Shown here in pieces: positions 1-7,789 of a stretch of 37,407 nucleotides of DNA. A model generated the notes under the pieces. It searched no databases. It worked only from the letters and a program-made list of their open reading frames with translations, and was not told the origin of the DNA. How positions within the stretch are numbered: position 1 is the first letter of the stretch; the number at the start of each line of letters is the position of its first letter. The position numbers and the translations under genes were made by a program. The DNA is from Halomonas sp. (GTDB lineage Bacteria; Pseudomonadota; Gammaproteobacteria; Pseudomonadales; Halomonadaceae): NCBI GenBank assembly GCA_020201075.1, contig JAIVHL010000128.1, positions 1 to 37,407 of the forward strand, read 5' to 3'.

Positions 1-490
1 TCGTCGAGGCGTCGAACCGTCGGCAGAGCCAATCTCCCACCAGTGGCCTGAAGGCTCAGTGACAAATCCCTTCGCTCGGCAGAGCCGATCTCCCACCTGT
101 GGATGGAAGTCTTGGAGGTTGTCCAGCAACCACCTGGGCTGTTGCTTCTGGTGGTTGTCCAGCTCTCACCTGGGCTGTTGCTTCTGGTGGCTATCCAGCT
201 CTCACCTAGGCTGTTGCTTCTGGTGGGAGCTGGGCTCCGCCCGGCGAATGGAGACCGAAGGGCTCCTGGGCGGTATGCGCCAGCGCCAGCAACACCGCCG
301 AGGCGGCTTCGCCGCCATTCGTCGAGGCGTCGAACCGTCGGCAGAGCCAATCTCCCACCAGTGGCCTGAAGGCTCAGTGACAAATCCCTTCGCTCGGCAT
401 AGCCGATCTCCCACCAGTGGATTGAAGTCCTGGAGGTTGTCCAGCAACCACCGAGGCTGTTGCTTCTGGAGGTTGTCCAGCTCCCACTAA
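1..490. repeat. Intergenic repeat block: ~165-bp direct repeats, 36-bp tandem repeats, inverted repeats
   Basis: Bases 1 to about 166 recur, with few mismatches, at 319 to about 484 (offset 318). The first copy is followed by a head-to-tail 36-bp unit beginning TGGGCTGTTGCTTCTGGTGG at 135, 171 and 207; the third copy degenerates. Motifs of the type GGCAGAGCCAATCTCCCACC occur again as the near-complement GGTGGGAGCTGGGCTCCGCC at 218-241, so the block has inverted-repeat structure. A GC hairpin (GGCGGC-TTC-GCCGCC) lies at 302-316. The window starts inside the block, so more copies may lie upstream. The listed ORFs here (59..490 +, 202..447 -) are low-complexity readings of the repeat and I do not call them genes. 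The rest of 490-535 shows nothing recognisable. Function is unknown; it resembles REP/BIME-like or other dispersed intergenic repeats. Confidence 0.85.
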
Positions 491-535
491 TAGCCTCAAG
501 GCTTGAGAGACTACAGCAGCGCTCTCCTGGCAGGA

Positions 536-982
536 TTAATCGATGGGAATGACCGCGATGATATGGTCCTCGTACTGCTCCTCCGGCACCCCACGACTCG
601 TGACGGCGAAATTGCGCACGCTGATGCCCTTGCGGTGCACCCTTTCAGGATCGCCCGAGAGCAGCGGGTGCCAGCGCGCCAGCTTGCGCCCCTCCGCTAC
701 TCGACGGTAGGCGCAGGAGTGGGGCAGCCAGCGGAACTGATCGATCAGTGCCGGGGTGAGCCGGGTACAGTCCGGCACCCGGGAGAGCCGGTTCGCGTAG
801 TCGCTGCACCGGCAGCTATGGATATCCAGCAGTTCGCAGGCCAGATTGAGCACCGCCAGCTCGCCGCTTTCGTCATCCTGGAATTTGAGCAGGCAACACT
901 GGCCACAACCGTCGCACAGCGCCTCCCACTCCTCGGCGGTGAGCTCCTCGAGGGGGTACTGCTCCCAGAATCGTTCACGCAT
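536..982 (-). CDS. ycgN: YcgN family cysteine cluster protein (UPF0260)
   Basis: This 148-aa protein matches the UPF0260/YcgN family in length and character. The N-terminal half carries a CDGCGQCC cluster (residues ~23-30, CxxCxxCC type), with further cysteines in a CRCSDY segment near residue 57, so a bound metal or Fe-S centre is likely. The biochemical role is not established in the family. The start codon shares one base with the ycgL stop (TGATG on the minus strand), so it is probably translated by coupling as the last gene of rnd-ycgL-ycgN. The same ycgL-ycgN neighbourhood is common in gammaproteobacteria, which supports the call. No truncation is visible. Confidence 0.9.
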   Translation of the reverse strand: MRERFWEQYPLEELTAEEWEALCDGCGQCCLLKFQDDESGELAVLNLACELLDIHSCRCSDYANRLSRVPDCTRLTPALIDQFRWLPHSCAYRRVAEGRKLARWHPLLSGDPERVHRKGISVRNFAVTSRGVPEEQYEDHIIAVIPID

Positions 983-1293
983 CAGTAGCGAGCCTGGGTG
1001 GGGGTGCGGTACAGGTCAAGCAGGTACTCCTCCTTGGCGGGGGGCATTTGCAGGTAAAAACCCTTCTCGCGAATCGCCGCCATGATATCGGCCGCTTGGG
1101 CGCGGCCCATCCGCTTTTCGGGGGTAAGAATCAGGGTGATCGCCGGCGTCGGCTTGCCGAATCGCTCGAGCAGCGGCTCGGGCACCCGAATGAGCCCCTC
1201 GCGCTTGTCAACGTAGAGATACATCTCGTCCATGCGGGCGCTCTTGAACACCTCGCAGAGCAGCTTGTCGCCGCGCATCCGGTCGTCGCTCAT
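982..1293 (-). CDS. ycgL: YcgL domain-containing protein
   Basis: This small (103 aa) cytoplasmic protein of the YcgL family has no known biochemical function. Family signatures are the MYLYVDKREG strand near residue 24, a RVPEPLLERFG segment, and the GFYLQMPP motif near residue 80. The first ATG is preferred because GGAGGAA lies eight bases upstream, inside the end of rnd. The gene overlaps rnd by 4 bases (ATGA) and ycgN by one base, so the three genes form a tightly coupled unit. Linkage of ycgL with RNase D and ycgN is known from other gammaproteobacteria. Confidence 0.9.
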   Translation of the reverse strand: MSDDRMRGDKLLCEVFKSARMDEMYLYVDKREGLIRVPEPLLERFGKPTPAITLILTPEKRMGRAQAADIMAAIREKGFYLQMPPAKEEYLLDLYRTPTQARY

Positions 1294-2417
1294 CGGGGCT
1301 GTTCCTCCAACGCCTTCATGAGGCTCGCATTCAGCTGTTCACCGCGCCAGCCTGACGGCAGCGGCAGCGGTTGGTCTTCCAGGTGGGCGGTCACCAGGGC
1401 TTCAAGGTCACGGCGGCGCAGCAGCACCTCCGGGGCCAGGCTCTGGGCCTCGGCTTCGGCGTTGACCACCTTCTTCAGCGCCTTCATTACCCGCTTGAAC
1501 TCTGGCGCCATGGGCGACAGCAGCGCCGGAGGAAGCTCGGTCTCGTCCAGGTGGCGTGCCTCGGCCACCAGCGCCAGCAGGGTGTCGCCATCACGCTTGA
1601 TGAGGCTCGGCTTGACGTCCTCGATGCGGGCCAGTTCAAAGCGGTTCTCGGGCAGCGCCTCGGCGATGGCGTAGAGCACCCGGTCGTGAACCAGCCAGCC
1701 CCTTGGCAGGTTGCGGGCCCGGGTCTCTCCTTCTCGCCAGGTAGTCAAGCGGCGGTAGGCTTCGACCTGGCGCGGCGTCAGGCGCCACAGCTGGCGTTGG
1801 CGCAGGTACCACTGGCCATCGGCCGCGTCGCTGCGGCCGGACTGGGCGACCAGATCGGTGCAGTCCGCCTCCAGCCAGGCAAGACGACCGTGACGTTGGA
1901 GCGACTCGCGCTGCTGCTGCCACACCTCAACCAGGTAGATCACGTCCAGCGCCGCATAGGCCTGCTGGGTGTCGGAGAGCGGGCGCGCCAGCCAGTCGGA
2001 GCGTGTCTCGTCCTTGGGCAGAGTGTGGCCGGTCCAGTGTTCCACCAGTTTCTGGTAGCCCATAGAGGGGGTTTCGCCCAGCAGGCCCTGGGCCAGCTGG
2101 GTATCCACCAGTGGCGCCGGCGTCACACCGGCCCAGCCGGCGAAAACCTCAAGGTCCTCGCTGGCCGCGTGGACCAGCTTCAGCGGCCCCTCGGCCAGCA
2201 GCCGACGGAAGGCGTCGGTGCAGGCTACCGCCTGGGGGTCGACCAGCCAGGCCGGGCCTCCGGTGGAGAACTGGATCAGCGCCGGCACCGGGAAGAAGGT
2301 GTTCTCGCGGAAGAATTCGGTGTCCAGCGCGATAATATCGGCGCCGGCCACCTCGGCACAGGCGGCGTCCAGGGCCTCGGGAGTATCGATCCAGCGTATT
2401 TCGGGGGTCAAGGGCAT
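1290..2417 (-). CDS. rnd: Ribonuclease D
   Basis: RNase D is a 3'-5' exoribonuclease that trims tRNA precursors and other small RNAs. The DEDD exonuclease domain fills the first half: IALDTEF gives the Exo I Asp and Glu, ASEDLEVF is in the Exo II position, and YAALDVIYL is the Exo III Tyr/Asp motif. An HRDC domain follows (from LTPRQVEAYRRL), then a C-terminal extension. Length (375 aa from the chosen start) is normal. The ORF is open to 2459, but I prefer the inner ATG at 2417: the extra 14 residues have no counterpart in the family I know, and the outer ATG has no clear ribosome site. The gene leads the rnd-ycgL-ycgN unit downstream of recR. The exact start is the uncertain point. Confidence 0.92.
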   Translation of the reverse strand: MPLTPEIRWIDTPEALDAACAEVAGADIIALDTEFFRENTFFPVPALIQFSTGGPAWLVDPQAVACTDAFRRLLAEGPLKLVHAASEDLEVFAGWAGVTPAPLVDTQLAQGLLGETPSMGYQKLVEHWTGHTLPKDETRSDWLARPLSDTQQAYAALDVIYLVEVWQQQRESLQRHGRLAWLEADCTDLVAQSGRSDAADGQWYLRQRQLWRLTPRQVEAYRRLTTWREGETRARNLPRGWLVHDRVLYAIAEALPENRFELARIEDVKPSLIKRDGDTLLALVAEARHLDETELPPALLSPMAPEFKRVMKALKKVVNAEAEAQSLAPEVLLRRRDLEALVTAHLEDQPLPLPSGWRGEQLNASLMKALEEQPR

Positions 2418-2472
2418 GGGGGTTCCGGCAGGTCGGGAATCGTCAGAGACAGCAAGCATCGGAGACAGGGGG

Positions 2473-3078
2473 TCAATCGCCTCGGAATGGCAGACGACCG
2501 TTGAAGGCGCGGCTCAGAGTGCCGCCGTCCACGTATTCGAGCTCGCCGCCCATGGGCACACCATAGGCAAGGCGCGAAAGGCGCACCCCATGGGGAGCGA
2601 ACTGGGCGGCGATGTAATGGGCGGTGGCCTCGCCCTCCACGGTGGGGTTGGTGGCCAGGATCATCTCCTCGATGCCCCCCTCGGCTACCCGAGTCTCGAG
2701 CTGGTCGAGGCCGATATCCTCGGGGCCGATGCCATCCAGGGGCGAGAGATGGCCATGCAGCACGAAGTAGCGCCCATGAAAGCCGCCGGCGTCCTCGATG
2801 GCGAGCTGATCGGCGGGAGACTCCACCACGCAGAGCAGGGCATCATCGCGCCGCGCGCTGGTGCAAAGCCGACAGACCTCCTCCTCGGTGAGGGTGCGAC
2901 AGCGCCGGCAGTAGCCAACCCGTTCAATGGCTTCGTCGAGCACTCCCGCCAGGCGTCGGCCGCCGTCGCGGTCGCGCTCGAGCAGGTGCATGGCCATGCG
3001 CTGGGCGGTCTTGGGCCCAACGCCGGGCAGCACCCGCAGCGACTCCATGAGTTTCTCGACGAGGGGGGAAAAACTCAT
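2473..3078 (-). CDS. recR: Recombination mediator protein RecR
   Basis: RecR is a DNA-binding ring protein that, with RecO (and RecF), loads RecA on SSB-coated gaps during recombinational repair. At 201 aa it has the standard length. Visible parts are the N-terminal helix-hairpin-helix ([17 protein letters not shown], ~17-33), a four-cysteine zinc site (YCRRC...CRLC, ~56-72), and a Toprim domain beginning [15 protein letters not shown] (~81). A conserved C-terminal [12 protein letters not shown] segment completes it. The start codon shares one base with the ybaB stop, giving the classical ybaB-recR coupled pair. dnaX lies immediately upstream in the same orientation, the usual dnaX-ybaB-recR order. 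Confidence 0.97.
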   Translation of the reverse strand: MSFSPLVEKLMESLRVLPGVGPKTAQRMAMHLLERDRDGGRRLAGVLDEAIERVGYCRRCRTLTEEEVCRLCTSARRDDALLCVVESPADQLAIEDAGGFHGRYFVLHGHLSPLDGIGPEDIGLDQLETRVAEGGIEEMILATNPTVEGEATAHYIAAQFAPHGVRLSRLAYGVPMGGELEYVDGGTLSRAFNGRLPFRGD

Positions 3079-3404
3079 CAGAAGGGCATCTTGAAACCGG
3101 GCGGCAAGTTCAGTCCGGCGGTCGCCTCCTCCATCTTGGCCTTGGAGTTGGCCTCCACCTTGCGCACGGCGTCGTTAACTGCGGCGGCCAGCAGGTTCTC
3201 GAGCAGTTCCTTGTCCTCCTCCATGACGCTGGGGTCGATGTCGACCTTGCTGACGTCGTGACGGCCGTTCATGGTCACCTTGACCATGCCCGCACCTGCC
3301 TCGCCGTGGACCTCTGCGCGGGCGGCCTCCTCCTGGACCTGCTGCATCTTTTCCTGCATCTCTTGGGCCTGCTTCATGATGTTGCCCATTCCACCCTTGA
3401 ACAT
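3078..3404 (-). CDS. ybaB: YbaB/EbfC family nucleoid-associated protein
   Basis: This 108-aa dimeric DNA-binding protein belongs to the EbfC/YbaB family, which coats DNA and is tied to nucleoid organisation and gene expression. The sequence shows the typical [17 protein letters not shown]-terminal helix (~11-26), a central beta segment ([11 protein letters not shown]) and the [13 protein letters not shown] helix. AGAGGA lies a suitable distance upstream of the ATG. The gene overlaps recR by one base. The 142-bp gap to dnaX contains an imperfect repeat of TTCAGACATG (at ~3497, ~3514 and a shorter copy near 3531), so it may have its own promoter; I see no clear -35/-10 pair. Confidence 0.95.
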   Translation of the reverse strand: MFKGGMGNIMKQAQEMQEKMQQVQEEAARAEVHGEAGAGMVKVTMNGRHDVSKVDIDPSVMEEDKELLENLLAAAVNDAVRKVEANSKAKMEEATAGLNLPPGFKMPF

Positions 3405-3546
3405 GATGAGTCCTCTTTGAAGTTGAGTCAGTTAAACGATCTGCGAATCAGTATGGCTCGAATTAATATGACTGTGACGCCGCGATGCTATTGCCGTTCA
3501 GACATGCACGACGTTCAGACATGTCCGAGCTTCAGACACACGGCCG

Positions 3547-5454
3547 TCAGGAAGGCGCCCCGGCGTCGGCGGGCTTGACCGTGGATTCGACCAGCTGTGC
3601 CCCGAAGGCCTGCTGAAGCTTTTGGATATTGGGATCGCGCTGCAGGGCGGCAACGGCCTTGGCGTGGCGCTCGGCCGCCAGCCGTTCGGCCTGCTGGCGT
3701 GGCGTCTCGACCTCCTCGGGCAGGGTCCCCTCCTCCACGATCAGGTGGCGCGTCACGCCGTGACCAACCAAGGCATTGCGCATGCGCTCGAGATGAATGT
3801 CGGCGCGCATGGCAGACAGCGACGGATCGAGGCGCATTCGAAGCACCTCGCCATCGTCCTGCTCCACCACGCAGTTGGCCGCCAGGTTGCGGGTCAGTCC
3901 GCCCAGACCCAACGACTCGAAGCAGGCCAGCCAATCGGCGTGGCCGAAGAGGCCTTCGCTGCCAGGGGCCGGCACCGCTGTCGCGTGCTCTGGCTCTGGC
4001 TCTGGCTCTGGCAACTCAGTGGACGCCGAGTCATCGGCACCGGGCGATTCGACGGCCAGTGCACCTACCGTCTCAGGCAGTGCTTCCCAGGGCGGAGGCG
4101 CCTCGGATCTCGGCTCCGCGCTGCGCGTCGGCTCCGGATCCTCTGTCGAGGGCTCGGAACTGGAGGCAACCTGGCGATCAGGCCGCGGCTCAGGGGTACT
4201 CTCCGCGTCCATGGCGGCGGAGAGTACCCCGGACGGCGGGGCCGCCGAAGGAGCATCGAAAGCGCCGGGGGCACCCTGAGATGCATGAGACGTCACTGCG
4301 CCCTGCCCCGAGTCGCGCAGCGGCAGCGGCGTGGTGGCCGGCTTGGGCACTCCCTGGGGGCGAAAAGCCAGCATACGCAACAGCGTCATCTCCAGGGCGG
4401 AGCGCAGGTCAGGGGCATGTTCCATATCGCCGCGCCCCTGGATACCGATCTGATAGTAGAGCTGCACATCCTCGGCAGTGAAGCGCGCCGCAAGCCCTAG
4501 CAGCGCCTCGCGATCGCCGTGGCCGTTGTCCAGGGCGTCCGGCACCATCTGGGCGATAGCCAGGCGATGCAGCACCGCGGTGAGCTCGTCAAGCACTCCG
4601 GCGAAGTCGGGAGCACGCTCGGCAAGTGCCGCCAACTCGGACAGCACCCGGGCAGCATCCACGTCAGCCAGGGCCTCGACCAGCGCCAGCACATAGCGCT
4701 GGTCGAGGGTGCCGAGCATGGCCGCCACGTCAGCGTGCTCCACGCGCCCCTGACCGAAGGCGATGGCCTGGTCGGTGAGACTCATGGCGTCGCGCATGGA
4801 GCCTTCGGCGGCACGACCCAGAAGCCACAGGGCACTCTCCTCGAAGGGCACCGACTCGGCCTCGAGCACCTTGGCCAGGTGGCCGACGATACGCTCCGGC
4901 GGCATGTGTTTGAGGGTGAACTGCAGACAGCGCGAAAGCACCGTAGCGGGCAGCTTCTGCGGGTCGGTAGTGGCCAGCAGGAACTTCACGTGGGGCGGTG
5001 GCTCTTCCAGGGTCTTGAGCAGGGCATTGAAACTGCTGGTGGAGAGCATGTGTACCTCATCGATGAGGTACACCTTGTAGCGACCCTGGGTCGGTGCGTA
5101 CTGCACATTGTCGAGTAGCTCGCGGGTATCTTCCACCTTGGTGCGAGACGCGGCATCCACTTCGATCAGGTCGACGAAGCGCCCCTCGTCGATGGCCACG
5201 CAGCTGGCGCATTCCCCACAGGGAGTCGAGGTAATGCCCTCGTCGCCGTATCCCCCGGACGTGCAGTTGAGGCACTTGGCGAGGATACGCGCCAGGGTGG
5301 TCTTGCCGACCCCGCGGGTACCGGTGAACAGGTAGGCATGGTGAAGGCGCCCCTGATCCAGAGCGTTGACCAGCGCACGCTGGACGTGCTCCTGGCCCAC
5401 CAGCTCGTGGAAGGTACGCGGCCGCCACTTGCGGGCCAGAACCTGATAGCTCAT
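3547..5454 (-). CDS. dnaX: DNA polymerase III subunits gamma and tau (DnaX)
   Basis: DnaX is the clamp-loader ATPase of the replicative polymerase; tau also links the loader to the polymerase core and DnaB helicase. From MSYQVLARKWRP it is 635 aa. Visible motifs are Walker A GTRGVGKT (~45-52), a zinc module with Cys at about 64, 79, 82 and 85, Walker B IDEVH (~131-135), and a sensor region ATTDPQKLP (~161). A Pro/Glu/Ala-rich linker (~365-500) precedes the polymerase-binding C-terminal domain. I start at 5454, not 5544, because the upstream 30 residues are not family-like and AAGGA lies 11 bases before this ATG. A 14-bp stem-loop lies in the linker near codon 410, close to where E. coli gamma ends (see the separate entry). 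Confidence 0.96.
   Translation of the reverse strand: MSYQVLARKWRPRTFHELVGQEHVQRALVNALDQGRLHHAYLFTGTRGVGKTTLARILAKCLNCTSGGYGDEGITSTPCGECASCVAIDEGRFVDLIEVDAASRTKVEDTRELLDNVQYAPTQGRYKVYLIDEVHMLSTSSFNALLKTLEEPPPHVKFLLATTDPQKLPATVLSRCLQFTLKHMPPERIVGHLAKVLEAESVPFEESALWLLGRAAEGSMRDAMSLTDQAIAFGQGRVEHADVAAMLGTLDQRYVLALVEALADVDAARVLSELAALAERAPDFAGVLDELTAVLHRLAIAQMVPDALDNGHGDREALLGLAARFTAEDVQLYYQIGIQGRGDMEHAPDLRSALEMTLLRMLAFRPQGVPKPATTPLPLRDSGQGAVTSHASQGAPGAFDAPSAAPPSGVLSAAMDAESTPEPRPDRQVASSSEPSTEDPEPTRSAEPRSEAPPPWEALPETVGALAVESPGADDSASTELPEPEPEPEHATAVPAPGSEGLFGHADWLACFESLGLGGLTRNLAANCVVEQDDGEVLRMRLDPSLSAMRADIHLERMRNALVGHGVTRHLIVEEGTLPEEVETPRQQAERLAAERHAKAVAALQRDPNIQKLQQAFGAQLVESTVKPADAGAPS
3987..4011. 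repeat. In-frame hexanucleotide repeat in dnaX linker
   Basis: GCTCTG is repeated four times head to tail. On the dnaX strand it encodes Pro-Glu repeated four times (about residues 482-489) inside the disordered linker before the tau C-terminal domain. Because the unit is two codons long, changes in copy number would keep the reading frame and only alter linker length. Confidence 0.9.
4193..4230 (-). promoter_or_regulatory. 14-bp perfect stem-loop in dnaX mRNA at the tau/gamma boundary
   Basis: On the dnaX strand GGGGTACTCTCCGC (4230-4217) pairs perfectly with GCGGAGAGTACCCC (4206-4193), with a 10-base loop. It covers codons ~409-420. A shift to the -1 frame before or at the hairpin would meet TGA directly at its 3' end (CCC TGA), giving a product of about 420 residues, near the 431 of E. 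coli gamma. I see no canonical slippery heptamer or homopolymer just upstream, so a frameshift role is unproven. Confidence 0.6.
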
Positions 5455-5680
5455 GCAGCGCGGAATCCTTGCGGTGGTCAAATGTCGACGACGTGCCGGC
5501 GCCCGGAAATGGATCGGCGCCCGAAGCCCGACTGGATGATTCATTCTAGCGACTGGGGCCGGCCGCGGAAAGCAACGCGGGTCGTGCAGCGTCCAAAGCT
5601 CGCCTCAGCCTCTGCGCCAACCGCCGGCTGTGGTAGTCTCGCCGAAATGACACCGCAGCGCCTCGAACAGAGATGAGACC

Positions 5681-6658
5681 ATGAGCCGACAGCCTTCCTT
5701 ACCGCCTACGGCGGGGATTTCCTATGAGCAGGTCGCCGCCGCCGCCGAGAACCTTGAGGGCCGCGGGGCAGAGCCCACCCTGCAGCGAGTATGCGAGCAT
5801 CTGGGTGCCGGCTCGCCCAACCGTATTCAGCGCCACCTGAGCGCCTGGCGCGCCGCGCGGCCAGCGCCGGCACCCCCCACTCCCCGGCTGCCGGAGTCAC
5901 TCATCGGCGCCCTGGAGGAGGAACTCGCGCGACACGCCAGCGCCGCCCTCTCACGGGGCGAGCAGCTAGCCGAGGAGGCCCGCAGCGACGCCGCCAGTCT
6001 GGCCGAGCTTGGCGAAACCATGGAGCAACGCCTGGCCGAACTGGAGACACGAGCGGTCACGGCGGAGAGCGCCGCCGAGCAGGCCCTGGCGCGTCGCGAT
6101 GAACTGCAGACCGGTTTCAATGAGCTGCGCGAGAATCTAGGGAGTGAACAGCGCGAAGCGCGCACCCATCGCGAGGCGCTTCTGCAGACCCGTCAACAGG
6201 TAGAGATGCTCCGCGAGCAGCTTGAGGAGGCCGTGCAGGCACGGCTGGCCGCGGAGCGTCAGACGCGGGACGCCGATGCCGAGCGCATCAAGGCTGAGCG
6301 CAGTCAGGCCGTGGCCGAGACCCAGCGCGACAGCGCACTGGTCCAGGTGCGCGAGAAGACCGAGCAACATGCCGAACTGCAAAAGGAGCTGCAGGCCGAA
6401 CGTGCCCGCCAGCGCCAGGAGATCGCCGAGCTGCGCAGCGAGCAGAAGCAGCGCGCGGATGCCATGGAACGAGCCCGCCACGAAGCCCTGAAGCAGGCTC
6501 AGGAAGCGGCCCAGCGGGCCTCCAAGGCCGAGATTCGCGCCGAGGCGCTACAGGCCACCCAGGCCGCCCTCAAGTCACGCATGGACGCCATGCAGGTTCA
6601 GCAGCGTCAGCGCAGCCTGCGCACCAGCGGAGGACGCCCCAGCGGCGAGCGCGACTAA
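5681..6658 (+). CDS. KfrA-like DNA-binding coiled-coil protein
   Basis: This 325-aa protein has a short N-terminal DNA-binding domain and a very long coiled coil. The N-terminus (ISYEQVAAAAENLEGRG, then TLQRVCEHLGAGSPNRIQRHL, ~13-54) resembles the KfrA_N domain, a winged or helix-turn-helix module first described on plasmid KfrA, where it represses its own gene and supports plasmid stability. From about residue 75 to 310 the sequence is almost purely Glu/Ala/Arg/Gln heptad-type helix. No membrane segment is seen. It is divergent from dnaX with a 226-bp gap to the dnaX start. Here it is apparently chromosomal and without par partners nearby, so its role (nucleoid organisation or autoregulation) is inference. 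Confidence 0.75.
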   Translation: MSRQPSLPPTAGISYEQVAAAAENLEGRGAEPTLQRVCEHLGAGSPNRIQRHLSAWRAARPAPAPPTPRLPESLIGALEEELARHASAALSRGEQLAEEARSDAASLAELGETMEQRLAELETRAVTAESAAEQALARRDELQTGFNELRENLGSEQREARTHREALLQTRQQVEMLREQLEEAVQARLAAERQTRDADAERIKAERSQAVAETQRDSALVQVREKTEQHAELQKELQAERARQRQEIAELRSEQKQRADAMERARHEALKQAQEAAQRASKAEIRAEALQATQAALKSRMDAMQVQQRQRSLRTSGGRPSGERD

Positions 6659-6666
6659 CCTCGCTC

Positions 6667-6730
6667 GCAACTTCGCAACTTCGCAACTTCACATCTTCGC
6701 AACTTCACATCTTCGCAACTTCGCAACTTG
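6667..6730. repeat. 8-bp tandem repeat (8 units)
   Basis: Eight consecutive 8-base units: six GCAACTTC-type (the last ends TTG) and two ACATCTTC variants. They fill most of the 107-bp gap between the convergent kfrA-like gene and the LysR gene. No spacer sequence separates the units. A slippage-generated microsatellite is the simplest reading; a protein-binding array is possible. Confidence 0.95.
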
Positions 6731-6765
6731 CCCTATCCCTCTACTTCCAAGCTCTTAGCTTAGAC

Positions 6766-7677
6766 TCAGTCCCGGTAATCGGCCATCAGCGCCTGGCCCC
6801 TGTCACGCAAGAAGGCCAGCACACGGGACTGTTTCCATTCGCCGCGATAGACCAGTCCGAAGCCGAACGTCATAGCCGGGAAGAAGGGGCGCACCACCAC
6901 TTCGTCTCGAGACGAGAGCTGGTCCCGGGCGGTCACCGGGTTCATCACCGTGATACCCACGCCGTTGGCCACCAGCGCTGCGATAGTACCGATATTGGCC
7001 TCGGTCTTACCGGCGATCTGGATGCCGTGGCGAGCGATGAGTTCAAGCAGCGGATTGGTGCTGATACTCGGCTGGTTGCTGATCACCAGGTGCTGATCGC
7101 ACAGGTCCTCGATGTCGATACGCGCCTTGTCTGCCAGGGGGTGAGCCGTCGGCAGCAGGCAGACCGCCTCGGTGGTCAACCAGGGTTCCACCTCCAGCAC
7201 CCGCGAGGCCACCGGCAGGGTGACGAAGCCGATATCGGCGTGGCTCGACTCTACGGCCAGCTGCACCTCATTGCTGGACAGCATATCCAGACTCACGCTG
7301 AAGCGGGGATTCTCCTTCAGCAGCGCCGCCACCAGGCTCGGTACGAAGCCAAAGGAGAGGCCGGGAATCGAGGCGATTCGCAGCCGCGACGTACCAAACT
7401 CCTTGAGTGCCAGCACGCTGTGACGCAGCTCCTCGATATTGCCCATCAGCCGCAGGATCTCGTCGTAGAGCTCACGGGCCTCCGGCGTGGCCACCAGGCG
7501 GTTCTTCTCGCGCAGGTAAAGCTGGATCCCGAGGTTCTCTTCAAGCTGTGCCAACGATCGACTGACCCCGGACTGGGTGATGCCCAGTGTCCGCGCCGCC
7601 TGGGACGCACTGCCCGCCTCGAACAACGTCTTGAAGATTGCCAGCGCCTTGAGGGAGTGAATGGTGACGTCTACCAT
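6766..7677 (-). CDS. LysR family transcriptional regulator
   Basis: This 303-aa regulator has the standard LysR length. The N-terminal winged helix-turn-helix spans ~8-66 (LKALAIFKTLFEAGSASQAA, then LGITQSGVSRSLAQLEENLG), followed by a linker helix and a periplasmic-binding-like effector domain from ~95 (LRIASIPGLSFGFVP). It is transcribed divergently from the aminotransferase/CoA-transferase operon across a 112-bp gap. That is the usual arrangement for a LysR activator of the adjacent genes, so control of the 7.8-16.2 kb regulon is inferred. The C-terminal effector domain probably senses the imported substrate or an intermediate; its identity cannot be read from the sequence. Confidence 0.93.
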   Translation of the reverse strand: MVDVTIHSLKALAIFKTLFEAGSASQAARTLGITQSGVSRSLAQLEENLGIQLYLREKNRLVATPEARELYDEILRLMGNIEELRHSVLALKEFGTSRLRIASIPGLSFGFVPSLVAALLKENPRFSVSLDMLSSNEVQLAVESSHADIGFVTLPVASRVLEVEPWLTTEAVCLLPTAHPLADKARIDIEDLCDQHLVISNQPSISTNPLLELIARHGIQIAGKTEANIGTIAALVANGVGITVMNPVTARDQLSSRDEVVVRPFFPAMTFGFGLVYRGEWKQSRVLAFLRDRGQALMADYRD

Positions 7678-7708
7678 GACTAGAACTCATTAGATCCGAT
7701 AAAAACAT

Positions 7709-7724
7709 CATATATTGAAATATG
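7709..7724. promoter_or_regulatory. Candidate LysR operator
   Basis: CATAT-N6-ATATG is an inverted repeat in an AT-rich patch between the divergent LysR gene and the aminotransferase gene, 65 bases before the aminotransferase ATG. LysR proteins usually bind AT-rich interrupted dyads; this one is not an exact T-N11-A box. No well-formed -35/-10 pair could be assigned with confidence. Confidence 0.4.
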
Positions 7725-7789
7725 TTGTCGGCGCTATCTAGACTGAGTCGAGATTTCCTTCATCACCATAACGACAATCGGAATCCTCG

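Noticed and set aside
135-241. 36-bp repeats as a possible CRISPR array
   Set aside because: The units are contiguous with no unique spacers, and no cas gene is present.
59-490. 143-aa plus-strand ORF with HLGCCFWWLSS repeats
   Set aside because: It is a translation of the 36-bp DNA repeat, has no ribosome site, and its opposite strand is equally open. Low-complexity repeat, not a gene.
4060-4400. Classical A-AAA-AAG slippery site for dnaX gamma synthesis
   Set aside because: No A-run or X-XXY-YYZ heptamer was found on the dnaX strand in the linker; only the hairpin is present.
3597-5118. Several long plus-strand ORFs opposite dnaX (e.g. 3597..4481, 3622..4500)
   Set aside because: Shadows of dnaX in GC-rich DNA; dnaX has full domain support and these have none.
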